In this document: positions 1 to 8,128 of the stretch, in pieces
How the letters are laid out: every line of letters begins with the position of its first letter
Position numbering within the stretch: the first letter of the stretch is position 1
NCBI GenBank assembly: GCA_022446815.1
Contig: JAKVCD010000040.1
Coordinates: 1 to 64,000, forward strand
Direction: 5' to 3'
Source of the DNA: Planctomycetota bacterium
Lineage (GTDB): Bacteria; Planctomycetota; UBA1135; GCA-002686595
DNA length: 64,000 bases
Notes under the pieces: model-generated
The model's database searches: none
What the model saw: the letters and a program-made list of their open reading frames with translations, nothing else
Told to the model about the DNA's origin: nothing
Program-made: the position numbers and the translations under genes

Positions 1-22
1 ATCCGAGCGATCGTGATACGAG

Positions 23-48
23 AGAGGCCGCGCTCTCGCGCGGCCTCT
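23..48. terminator. GC-rich hairpin, probable terminator
   Basis: A perfect 11-bp stem (23-33 with 38-48) closes a 4-base TCTC loop. On the plus strand it is followed by TTATTGT, a weak T-rich tail. It probably ends a plus-strand gene left of the window, and may also serve the convergent minus-strand gene that stops at 72. Its direction is not certain because neither flank has a long T-run. Confidence 0.55.
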
Positions 49-71
49 TATTGTGAGTGAGCAGTCGTCGC

Positions 72-1619
72 CTAGTCGCGGCTGAATGTGGGGACCTGAA
101 GCTTCTCAGCGTCCCGCGTGCCGGCCTGGCGCTCCTCGTAGGAGTAGGCCCAGTCTGAGGCTTTGACGCGCTGGATGTATTTCTTGCGACGGGATCGAAT
201 CTCAAACCAGTCTCCAATCAGCTCCGGGTGAGTGATCATCGCCCAGAGGCGCTCGAACTTCCGGTGAAGCTTGGGCAGGATTCCCTTCGTGGCGTCGGCG
301 TGCGCAATGATCAGGCTGTCGCGCTGCTCGTGTAGCTCTTCGTGGGTGAAGGTGGGGTGCTTGAAGGACTCGGTTGAGTGCCAGTAGTGGAAGTCCATCT
401 CCGCGACGTCCTTGGTGAGGTAGGGCTTCAGCTGCTCGTAGACCTCTGTTCCGGGGATGGGCTGGAGGATGGAGCAGCAGACCGCGTCAGGGCGGGTCGC
501 GACCATCAGCTCTTCTGTGAGGCGGTGGTCCTCGCGGGTGTCCTCTGGGAAGCCGTAGAGGATGAAGAACTTAAAGTACATCCCGATCTGGCGGTTGAGC
601 TTGGCCCCTTCACGGACCTTCTCAGGCGTGACGCCCTTTTTCATGGTGACGAGGACGCGGGGTGAGCCAGACTCGAGGCCGTAGTAGATCTTCACGCAGC
701 CCGCCTTTCGGAGCCAGCGGAGCATCTCAAAGTCCATTGTGTCGACTCGTGATTCGCAGACCCACTCGAAGAAGAGGCCACGCCTCACGATCTCCTTGCA
801 GACCTCGATGACCCTCTTTCTCTGAATGGTGAAGAGGTCATCGAAGAGGATGATCTGAGGAGGGTTGTACGTTTGGAGGATCTTCTCCATGAGGTCAACG
901 GTCTTCGTCGGACTCATGGCGCGATACTGTCGCGGGGTCATCTCTGCGTCACAGAAGGTGCACGCATAAGGGCACCCTCGGCTAGTGATGGCTGTGACGC
1001 CGGGGTTGACCATGAGGCGCATGTAGCGCGGGATGTCCCAGAGGTGATAGGCGGGCTCGGGGATCTCGTCCATGTCCTTGTAGAGCGGGCGTCGCTCAGT
1101 CGCGACCTGCTCGCCGTCCTTCAGGAAGGTGATGCCTCTGACCTCTTCCCAGCGGCTCGGCTCGTAGATGACATCCAAGAGCTCCAAGAGCGTCTGGTCG
1201 CCTTCGCCCTGGACGCAGACGTCTGCTGCGCCAGCATCGAGGAAGAACTCCGGGTTGGTGGTGGGGTGAGGGCCGCCAAGGATCACCGGCTTGCCATGCT
1301 CCTCCTTGATGATCTGACCTAGCTCACGAGCCCTGCGCGCGTTCGGCGTCAAAGAGCTGATGCCGACAACGTCTGCCCACTCGAACTGCTCGGTGAGTTC
1401 TTCCATCGTCTCGATGGAGTCGTCACGCAATCGAACTTCGTAACCGTTCTGCTCGAGCCAGGCCGCGAGGATGGTGATTCCTAGCGGGGGATAGATCTCG
1501 TCACGTGCGAGCTCTCCCTTCACGACCTCTTGGTCTGCGAAGATCTCTTGGGCTTGAACTTTGACGTTCTGGGCCTTGGCGTAGATGAGCGCGATCTTGT
1601 TGGGCTTCTTGGCGACCAT
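72..1619 (-). CDS. B12-binding-type radical SAM protein
   Basis: This is a 515-residue radical SAM enzyme. The iron-sulphur ligands are in RGCPYACTFC (C216, C220, C223), in the CxxxCxxC form. Residues about 40-165 look like an N-terminal cobalamin-binding Rossmann domain (PPLGITILAAWLEQNGYEV, then VILGGPHPT). I do not see the DxHxxG histidine of base-off B12 proteins, so cobalamin binding would have to be of another kind or absent. The family (BchE/HpnP-like) carries out methylations and other radical reactions on lipids, pigments and antibiotics; the substrate here is unknown. The ATG at 1617-1619 follows a weak purine-rich site. The gene stands alone, divergent from xseB. Methylation of a terpenoid is conceivable because isoprenoid genes lie next door, but this is speculation. 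Confidence 0.85.
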   Translation of the reverse strand: MVAKKPNKIALIYAKAQNVKVQAQEIFADQEVVKGELARDEIYPPLGITILAAWLEQNGYEVRLRDDSIETMEELTEQFEWADVVGISSLTPNARRARELGQIIKEEHGKPVILGGPHPTTNPEFFLDAGAADVCVQGEGDQTLLELLDVIYEPSRWEEVRGITFLKDGEQVATERRPLYKDMDEIPEPAYHLWDIPRYMRLMVNPGVTAITSRGCPYACTFCDAEMTPRQYRAMSPTKTVDLMEKILQTYNPPQIILFDDLFTIQRKRVIEVCKEIVRRGLFFEWVCESRVDTMDFEMLRWLRKAGCVKIYYGLESGSPRVLVTMKKGVTPEKVREGAKLNRQIGMYFKFFILYGFPEDTREDHRLTEELMVATRPDAVCCSILQPIPGTEVYEQLKPYLTKDVAEMDFHYWHSTESFKHPTFTHEELHEQRDSLIIAHADATKGILPKLHRKFERLWAMITHPELIGDWFEIRSRRKKYIQRVKASDWAYSYEERQAGTRDAEKLQVPTFSRD

Positions 1620-1856
1620 AATTTCTCTGCGGTTTTTGAATCTCGCGTGAGATTGAGATTCTTGTCCCTGATATGTCCCCCCGCTTGCTCACGAGGGCCT
1701 CCTGCCTTATCGGAGTTTAGCCCGACCTGCTCAGGGTGCCAACCGGTACAGAAAGATGAGGATCCATGAAATGGACCGGATATGGGTCAAAACAGCCATT
1801 TTTTCCCCGGAAAGGAAGGGAGGGACTTTCTTGGTTTGGGACCCTAGAATCTCCGC

Positions 1857-2126
1857 ATGGCGAAGAGAAAGAAGACCGAGGATGAGCCTTCAGGGCCTCA
1901 GGAGTGTGGTTTTGATGAGCAATTGTCCCAGCTGGAGGCCCTCGTGGCAGAGCTTGAGTCCGGAGATCTGAGCCTCGAAGAAGCTATGGAGCGATTTTCG
2001 ACCGGAGTCAAGCTGCTCGGATCCTGCCGTGAAGCCCTTTCTGGCTATGAGGAGCGGGTTGAAGAGCTCTCGGCTCAGGCGGAGGCCGGGCTCTCTGAGC
2101 TTGGTGGAGAGGAGGAAGAGGAGTGA
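1857..2126 (+). CDS. xseB: Exodeoxyribonuclease VII small subunit
   Basis: This 89-residue protein has the typical size and core of XseB: FDEQLSQLEALVAELESG followed by LSLEEAMERFSTGVKLL, a helical hairpin. XseB packs along the large subunit XseA to form cytoplasmic exonuclease VII, which degrades single-stranded DNA. The tail is strongly acidic (GGEEEEE). The large subunit is not in this window, which is usual when xseB sits with ispA and dxs. The stop codon overlaps the ATG of ispA in a TGATG arrangement, so the two are translationally coupled. Confidence 0.92.
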   Translation: MAKRKKTEDEPSGPQECGFDEQLSQLEALVAELESGDLSLEEAMERFSTGVKLLGSCREALSGYEERVEELSAQAEAGLSELGGEEEEE

Positions 2127-3040
2127 TGGGGCTTCAGGCGGGGCCTCGTGAGCGGCTCGATGAGTGGCTGCGGGCTGGGCTTGAGTGGGTGGAGAGCTCT
2201 CTAAATGAGTCTCTTCAAGAGGTGGAGAGCGCTCCCCAGCAGCTCCAGGCCGCGATGCGGCACGCACTCATGGCTGGAGGCAAGCGGCTCAGGCCCACGC
2301 TGGTTCGGTATTTCGCAGCAGTCGCTGGCGGGGACGATGATTGCGCTCGTACGCCTGCCATTGCGATTGAGATGGTGCATACCTACAGCCTCGTCCATGA
2401 CGATCTTCCGTGTATGGATGACGATGATCTCAGGAGAGGCATTCCTACCGTTCACAAACGCTGGGATGAGGCGACGGCTGTGCTCGCCGGCGACGCCCTC
2501 TTGACTCAAGCCTTCGCCTTACTTGCCCAGCATGAGGATGCTGCAGCGTTAGTCGAGGTCTTAGCTGAGGCCTCAGGCCCTGTAGGGATGGTCGGTGGAC
2601 AGGTTTTGGACCTCACTGTTGCCTTGGACCCAAGCGGCTTCGATGACGCGAAGGCGGCCGCTCGAGCCGTTGAGGAGGTTCACTCGCTCAAGACCGCGGC
2701 GCTCTTTAGGGCTGCTTGTGAGCTGGGCTGGATCGCTGGCGGGGGCGACTCAGCGCGCCGGGTCGCTGCGAGGACATATGGTCACGCGCTCGGTCTCTTG
2801 TTTCAGGCTACGGACGACCTGATCGACGTGACAGGGAGCGCTGAGGGGCTAGGGAAGACCCCAGGCAAGGATGCAGCGCTACAGAGGCCGACGCTCGTCG
2901 CAGCGCTCGGGATGGACGGCGCTAGGGAGAGAGCTCAGGCGCTCGCCACGGAGGCTCGTGAGGCGGCCTTAGCTTTAGGCCTAGATGAGGGCACCGTCGC
3001 CGTAGATTTGGTCTCCCATCTGCTCAATCGGGCACACTAA
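2126..3040 (+). CDS. ispA: Farnesyl/geranylgeranyl diphosphate synthase
   Basis: This is a trans-prenyltransferase of about 304 residues that condenses IPP with allylic diphosphates to make C15 or C20 products. The first aspartate-rich motif is DDLPCMDDDDLRRG (about 92-105) and the second is DDLID (about 230-234); GGKRLRP near 51 is the IPP-binding region. Chain length cannot be fixed from sequence alone. An in-frame GTG at 2123 immediately precedes the ATG at 2126; I chose the ATG because the GGAGG site at 2111-2115 lies 10 bases upstream, but the GTG is equally possible. It sits between xseB and dxs in a classic isoprenoid operon. Its product would be the substrate of the squalene/phytoene synthase at 23.5 kb. 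Confidence 0.93.
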   Translation: MGLQAGPRERLDEWLRAGLEWVESSLNESLQEVESAPQQLQAAMRHALMAGGKRLRPTLVRYFAAVAGGDDDCARTPAIAIEMVHTYSLVHDDLPCMDDDDLRRGIPTVHKRWDEATAVLAGDALLTQAFALLAQHEDAAALVEVLAEASGPVGMVGGQVLDLTVALDPSGFDDAKAAARAVEEVHSLKTAALFRAACELGWIAGGGDSARRVAARTYGHALGLLFQATDDLIDVTGSAEGLGKTPGKDAALQRPTLVAALGMDGARERAQALATEAREAALALGLDEGTVAVDLVSHLLNRAH

Positions 3041-3099
3041 GAGCCCTGCAGCCGTTGGATTTTCACTGATTCTGCCCCACACTACGAGTAGGGATCGGC

Positions 3100-5043
3100 G
3101 TGTCCTCTTCGACTCATATGACAGACCACAACAACTATCCTTTCTTAGACGCAATCAGCTCACCCAAGGACCTCAAGGCTTTGCCTGAGGAAGACCTAGC
3201 GAAGGTCTGCGATGAGATGCGCGCCTTCCTCCTGGAGAGCGTTCAGGAGACCGGCGGGCACCTCGGCTCGAACATCGGCGTGGTCGAGCTCGCTACTGCG
3301 CTCCACCGGGTCTACGACTTCCGTCGCGACCGTTTGGTCTGGGATGTGAGTCATCAGTGCTATCCCCACAAGATCCTTACGGGGCGGCGGGATGGCTTTG
3401 ACGAGCTCCGTAAAACAGGGGGCATGTGCGGCTTCACCAATCCGCACGAGTCCGAATACGACCTCTTCCACACTGGCCACGCTGGCACGAGCGTCAGCCT
3501 TGCCCTCGGGCTCGCGATCGGAATGGAGCGGGACGCTAAGCCGGGCAGGTCAGTCGCGGTGATCGGGGATGCAAGCTTAGGGGCAGGTGTCGCCTTTGAA
3601 GCGATCAACCATGCGGGGGCCTTGGGTCACCCGATGCTTGTCGTGCTGAACGATAACGAGTGGTCTATCTCCAAGACGGTCGGGGCCATGGCTAGGTACC
3701 TCTCCCGCATCCGCTCCACACGAATCGTCCAGCGAGCGCAGCAGGAGATCCAGAGTTTGATTCAGGCCATTCCTGTGATCGGCGGGAAGGTCGACAAGAC
3801 CCTCGAGCAAGTAGGCGAGGTGTTGAGTCATTACATCGTCCCTGGGCATGTCTTTCAGGAGCTCGGCGTCACTTACGTGGGGCCTATAGACGGCCACGAT
3901 GTCAACGGGCTCGTGAAGACCCTCGAGCGCGTGCGAGAGTTAGACGGCGTCGTCTTGCTCCATATCTTGACCGAGAAGGGTAAGGGGCATCCCGCTGCGC
4001 CTGACCACCCGGAGAAGGTGCACGGAGTCAAAGGAGCTCCCAAGCCAACGCCTACGGAGTCAGAAAAAGCGCCTGTCGCCAAGGGCCCCGCGTTCACAAA
4101 GGCCTTCAGCGACTCTCTCATTCAGGCGGCTGACCGCGACGTGCGCGTGCACGGCATCACTGCTGCGATGCCCTCAGGGACGGGGCTAGACAAGTTCGCA
4201 GAGGTTCATCCCTCACGATTCCATGACACCGGCATCACCGAGCAGCACGCGATCGCTATGAGCGCAGGCATGGCGAAGGCGGGGCTGCGACCCGTCGTCG
4301 CGATCTATTCGACCTTCCTGCAGCGGGGCTACGACCAGATCTTCCAAGAGGTCGCCCTCCAGGGCCTGCCCGTTCTCTTCTGCCTCGACCGCGCTGGCCT
4401 AGTGGGGCAAGACGGCCCGACCCACAACGGCGTCTTTGACCTCGCTTATCTGCGCACTTTCCCCGGCGTCACCTTGATGGCTCCACGGGACGCAGCAGAT
4501 ATGAACCGGATGATGCAAATGGCTCTTCGTATCGACGGGCCCACGGCTATGCGGTTCCCTCGTGACACTTGCCCGGCGGATGAGTATCCGCCCGTTGCCG
4601 AGCGACGCGAGATGGAGCCGGGAAAGGCAGAGGTCCTCGTTGACCCCGAAAAGGGCGGCGTCTGCATCTGGGCATACGGCGCTCTCGTGAATGAGGCCCG
4701 CAAGGCGGTCGCAGCGATGAAGGCCGACGGCTTGCATGTCGGGCTAGTCGACGCGCGCTTCGCTAAGCCCCTAGATGAAAACCTCTTGGCAGAGCACCTA
4801 GGTAGCTGCGCCACAGTCTTAACCGTAGAGGAGCACCAGCGGCAGGGGGGCTTCGGCTCTGCTGTCCTTGAGGCCGCCAATCGGATGAGAGTCGGTGCCA
4901 ACCGAGTCAGGATCCTCGGGATCGAAGATCAGTTTGTTGATCACGCTACGACCAGAGAAGAGCAGCTCGCTGCCCAGGGGCTCGACCAAGCCGGCATCGA
5001 GCGAGCCGCTAAGCGCATAGCGCAGCGAGTCAAAGAGGTCTGA
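3100..5043 (+). CDS. dxs: 1-deoxy-D-xylulose-5-phosphate synthase
   Basis: This 647-residue thiamine-diphosphate enzyme joins pyruvate and glyceraldehyde-3-phosphate in the first step of the MEP isoprenoid pathway. Family features are WDVSHQCYPHKILTGRR (about 81-97), GESEYD-like HESEYD, the LNDNEWSIS asparagine region (about 183-191), and the C-terminal transketolase domain with DRAGLVGQDGPTHNG. The usual GDG of the thiamine motif reads GDA here (156-158, in VIGDASLGAG); the metal-binding Asp is kept. The GTG start at 3100 has a GGGA-type site upstream, whereas the internal ATG at 3118 has none. nadK starts one base after its stop, indicating one transcript. Confidence 0.95.
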   Translation: MSSSTHMTDHNNYPFLDAISSPKDLKALPEEDLAKVCDEMRAFLLESVQETGGHLGSNIGVVELATALHRVYDFRRDRLVWDVSHQCYPHKILTGRRDGFDELRKTGGMCGFTNPHESEYDLFHTGHAGTSVSLALGLAIGMERDAKPGRSVAVIGDASLGAGVAFEAINHAGALGHPMLVVLNDNEWSISKTVGAMARYLSRIRSTRIVQRAQQEIQSLIQAIPVIGGKVDKTLEQVGEVLSHYIVPGHVFQELGVTYVGPIDGHDVNGLVKTLERVRELDGVVLLHILTEKGKGHPAAPDHPEKVHGVKGAPKPTPTESEKAPVAKGPAFTKAFSDSLIQAADRDVRVHGITAAMPSGTGLDKFAEVHPSRFHDTGITEQHAIAMSAGMAKAGLRPVVAIYSTFLQRGYDQIFQEVALQGLPVLFCLDRAGLVGQDGPTHNGVFDLAYLRTFPGVTLMAPRDAADMNRMMQMALRIDGPTAMRFPRDTCPADEYPPVAERREMEPGKAEVLVDPEKGGVCIWAYGALVNEARKAVAAMKADGLHVGLVDARFAKPLDENLLAEHLGSCATVLTVEEHQRQGGFGSAVLEAANRMRVGANRVRILGIEDQFVDHATTREEQLAAQGLDQAGIERAAKRIAQRVKEV

Positions 5044-5044
5044 G

Positions 5045-6025
5045 ATGGGTGCGCTTGCCGACAAGGGCCGCGGTCAAGACCTGCCCTTCGATGGCAAGGT
5101 GAACCGTGTGCTAGTCCTCGCTGATCGTGGGAAGGCAGACGTCGAGGCCTTGATCCAGCGCATGGAGCCCTTCTTGCGTGAGCGCTGTCAGAACGTCCTC
5201 ATTGAGGGGGATTTAAGAGGCTGGTGCACCTGGGCTGCCAAGCGAGACGCGCCCCCCCTCGAGGTGGCCCCTGATCTCGTCGTCGTTTTGGGTGGCGACG
5301 GGTCCATCCTCGCTGCAGTGCACGCTTTCTGCCGCTTCCCCGTTCCCATCCTAGGAGTCAATTTTGGCCGGGTCGGGTTCTTGGCCTCCGTGCCCGCTGC
5401 CGATTGGAGATCTTCCTTGGAGGACGTGCTCTCTGGGCTTGCCATCATCGAGCCACGCACTCGACTCTCGCTTGAGCTTCTCCATGCCGACGGGGAGTCG
5501 ATCCGTGACGTCGCGCTGAATGACATCGTCCTCTCTAGGGGTTCCTTTCAGGGCATGCTGTCTGTCTCTATGGAGGTTGATGGGTACTGGGTCAGTAACT
5601 ATCGGGCTGACGGCCTGATCGTCGCGACCGCCAGCGGCTCCACGGCGCACTCCTTAGCCGCAGGGGGCCCTATCTTGAGCCCGACTATGGGGGACTTTGT
5701 CGTCACTCCCATCTGCGCTCACGCCCTCTCTCATCGCCCTGTTGTGCTTGAGAATCAGAGCGTGATCGAGCTGACTATGGCTGAGGCGAACGGAGTCGTG
5801 ACGCTTGCGGTAGACGGTCATGGCTTCTACGCAGCGCAAATGGGAGATCGACTGAGGATCTCCGCCGAAGACGACCCGTACCCGCTCCTTACAAGGCGCG
5901 GTTCAAACCCTTACCGCCGGCTACGCGACCGTCTCGGCTGGCGTGGGAGCTTTGAGTCTGCTGACCCTGTGATTCCGCCCAGCGACATTGAGGAGCCCGG
6001 CGAGGGAGAAGGCGAGGTCCTCTAG
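5045..6025 (+). CDS. nadK: NAD kinase
   Basis: This 326-residue cytoplasmic kinase phosphorylates NAD to NADP. The hallmark GGDGS is at 83-87 (VVVLGGDGSILAA). The second family block is RADGLIVATASGSTAHSLAA followed by GGPILSP, and RPVVL lies in the C-terminal half. The length is slightly above the family norm of about 290-300 because of an N-terminal lead of about 15 residues and an acidic C-terminal tail. The ATG follows the dxs stop by one base, so it is surely in the xseB-ispA-dxs operon. NADPH made from its product is used by the MEP pathway and by fatty acid synthesis. It ends 7 bases from the convergent lolD gene. Confidence 0.95.
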   Translation: MGALADKGRGQDLPFDGKVNRVLVLADRGKADVEALIQRMEPFLRERCQNVLIEGDLRGWCTWAAKRDAPPLEVAPDLVVVLGGDGSILAAVHAFCRFPVPILGVNFGRVGFLASVPAADWRSSLEDVLSGLAIIEPRTRLSLELLHADGESIRDVALNDIVLSRGSFQGMLSVSMEVDGYWVSNYRADGLIVATASGSTAHSLAAGGPILSPTMGDFVVTPICAHALSHRPVVLENQSVIELTMAEANGVVTLAVDGHGFYAAQMGDRLRISAEDDPYPLLTRRGSNPYRRLRDRLGWRGSFESADPVIPPSDIEEPGEGEGEVL

Positions 6026-6032
6026 CCGGCGC

Positions 6033-6755
6033 TCAGTGCGGGATCTCGACGCCCGTGTCTGACTGGATCTGGCCGTCTTGCATGGCCATTACCCTGTCAC
6101 AGGCTTCCGCGATGCGCGGGTCATGCGTGACGAGGATCATTGAGAGCCCGCGCTCCTCCTGCTCCTTGAGGAGCAGCTCCAGCACGCGGCCGCCTGTCGC
6201 TGTGTCGAGGTTCCCTGTTGGTTCATCGGCGATGAGCACCGGCGGATCTAAGAGCAGGGCTCGCGCGATCGCTACGCGTTGCTGCTCTCCCCCAGATAGC
6301 TGCGATGGGCGGTGGTCCATGCGATTCTCTAGGCCGAACTTCTCGAGGCTCTGCTTGGCGCGCGCGGTGGCCTCCTGAAGCGTGAGGGGTGAGTCTCCGT
6401 GGGAGGCAGCTATCCTCGCAGGGAGGACTACGTTCTCGAGAGCGTTGAGCTCTGGGAGGAGGTGGTAGAACTGGAAGACGAAGCCGAGTGTGCGGTTCCT
6501 CAGGCTCGCGCGCTGAGTGTTTCCGAGCGACCACCCGTCTTGGCCGTCGATCAAGACCTCACCCTCAGTCGGTCGCTCTAGGAGCCCAAGGATGTGAAGG
6601 AAGGTGGACTTGCCAGCGCCTGAAGCGCCCATCATGCACAGGCGCTCACCACGGTTGAGGCTGAGGTGAGCGCCGTGCAGCACCCCGACCTCTCGATCTC
6701 CAATCTGGAAGGACTTTCGGATGTCCTTAGCTACGAGGATTTGGGAATCACTCAT
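6033..6755 (-). CDS. lolD: Lipoprotein-releasing ABC transporter ATPase (LolD-type)
   Basis: This is a 240-residue ABC ATPase of the LolD/MacB-FtsE group. It has Walker A GASGAGKST (43-51), Q-loop VFQFYHLLP, signature LSGGEQQRV (153-161), Walker B VLIADEP (173-179) and the H-loop LVTHDP. The family partners with FtsX-type permeases to lift lipoproteins from the inner membrane towards the outer membrane. It overlaps the upstream permease gene by 8 bases, which supports a stoichiometric complex. Several lipoproteins in this window (43126, 63429) are candidate cargo. A generic MacB-type export ATPase is the alternative. Confidence 0.9.
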   Translation of the reverse strand: MSDSQILVAKDIRKSFQIGDREVGVLHGAHLSLNRGERLCMMGASGAGKSTFLHILGLLERPTEGEVLIDGQDGWSLGNTQRASLRNRTLGFVFQFYHLLPELNALENVVLPARIAASHGDSPLTLQEATARAKQSLEKFGLENRMDHRPSQLSGGEQQRVAIARALLLDPPVLIADEPTGNLDTATGGRVLELLLKEQEERGLSMILVTHDPRIAEACDRVMAMQDGQIQSDTGVEIPH

Positions 6756-8124
6756 AGCGGAGCGCCTCTAAAGGGTTGAGTCTTGACGCTCGCCACGCAG
6801 GGATGGCAGCAAAGAGGAGCGTGCAGATGAAGGCTCCGAGGACGATCGCAGCTACGCTCACTGGGTCGACAACGGCCGGGATGTGGTCGAAGAGATAGAC
6901 GTTCCGGTCGAAGATCTGGACTCCAAAGAACTCTGAGATCGCTCGTTCGATCGGATCAATGTAGGTCGCGCCGAGGACGCCCGCGACGGCGCCAGCTGTC
7001 GCTCCTAGCAAGGCATCCCAGAACCCGATCAATAAGAAGATCCAGAGCGTCCCTGAGCGTGTGCCGCCTAACGCGGAGAGGATGCCAATGTCTCTTCGCT
7101 TCTCGGCGACCATCATTGTCAAGATGGCGAACACGCTGAAGCCAGCCACTACGAGCACGAGACTCAGCATGATGGCCATCAGGACCTTCTCATTTTCGAT
7201 CGCGCCTAGGATGTTCCGCCGGTATTGCTCCCAGGTCTTCACCTCGTTCATATCAGCCGAGCGCAGGAGCCGCTTGGCGGCCAGCGTTGAGGAGAGTTCC
7301 TTCGCGATAACCTCGCCATCAGCCTCATAGTCGTGGAGCTTTACGAGGACCTGAGAGTAGTCCCGGCCCGTAGCGAGGAAGTCGTGGAGCTCTGCGCGGT
7401 CTACGTAGATTCGTCCAAGGTCGCTCTCGTTCTCTCCCGTCCTGAAGGTTCCTGCGACGAGGTACTTGCGGTTGGATTGGCGCACCTCGCCCGTCATGGG
7501 GTCTGGCACCATCGTCCCTAGGTTGATCTCCGAGCCTCGGTGCAGCCCGTGAACGATGGCGAGCTGCTGGCCGACAATGCACCAAGCCCAAGGCCCTCCG
7601 CTGTCCTCGCCAGGTGGGGCTGCGAAGGGGTTATCAGGGTCATCGACGGGGACGTGGCCGAAAGACATGCCCTCGGGGGGGAGTTCTAGCGCTGCCCGTA
7701 GCTCTGTGGTCCGAAACTCGTCGCTGATATCGACGCCGACGACTTGCACACCGACCAGCTTGGCAGAGGTCGTGTCTGAGAGGCGGCTTGCAGAGTAGGC
7801 AGAGCCGCGGCCTCCTTGGATGAGGAGCGCGAACCAGGACAGCTGCGCGCAGGCTGCCTCGACCCGCTCGTCTTCAAGGACGGCGCTCAGCAGCGGCTTC
7901 GCGCTCTTCGGGAGAGGCTCACCGTCGATATGAGGGAGCGGGCTGGGCTCGATGACGATGTGGGAGAGCGTCCCTCGGACCATCCTGCGCTGTTGATCCA
8001 GGAAACCGCTCATGATGGAGAGGATCAAGATCAGGGCAGTGACCCCGACGAAGACGCCAATGATGCCGACCCAGTTGATGCGGCGAGCGGTCAGGAAGCG
8101 CCAGCTTAGGAAGCTCTGGTACAC
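6748..8124 (-). CDS. lolC: LolC/LolE-type ABC permease, FtsX family
   Basis: This 458-residue inner-membrane permease has the LolC/E topology: one N-terminal membrane helix (INWVGIIGVFVGVTALILI, about 17-35), a periplasmic domain of about 250 residues, then three C-terminal helices in the FtsX domain. It ends AWRASRLNPLEALRYE, the usual C-terminus of this family. With the overlapping ATPase gene it should form the lipoprotein-release transporter. Whether it corresponds to LolC or LolE cannot be told; only one permease is present, so a homodimer like the LolF type is likely. It starts at a GTG 4 bases after the lysS stop, so lysS, the permease and the ATPase form one minus-strand transcript. 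Confidence 0.88.
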   Translation of the reverse strand: MYQSFLSWRFLTARRINWVGIIGVFVGVTALILILSIMSGFLDQQRRMVRGTLSHIVIEPSPLPHIDGEPLPKSAKPLLSAVLEDERVEAACAQLSWFALLIQGGRGSAYSASRLSDTTSAKLVGVQVVGVDISDEFRTTELRAALELPPEGMSFGHVPVDDPDNPFAAPPGEDSGGPWAWCIVGQQLAIVHGLHRGSEINLGTMVPDPMTGEVRQSNRKYLVAGTFRTGENESDLGRIYVDRAELHDFLATGRDYSQVLVKLHDYEADGEVIAKELSSTLAAKRLLRSADMNEVKTWEQYRRNILGAIENEKVLMAIMLSLVLVVAGFSVFAILTMMVAEKRRDIGILSALGGTRSGTLWIFLLIGFWDALLGATAGAVAGVLGATYIDPIERAISEFFGVQIFDRNVYLFDHIPAVVDPVSVAAIVLGAFICTLLFAAIPAWRASRLNPLEALRYE

Positions 8125-8128
8125 GTGC

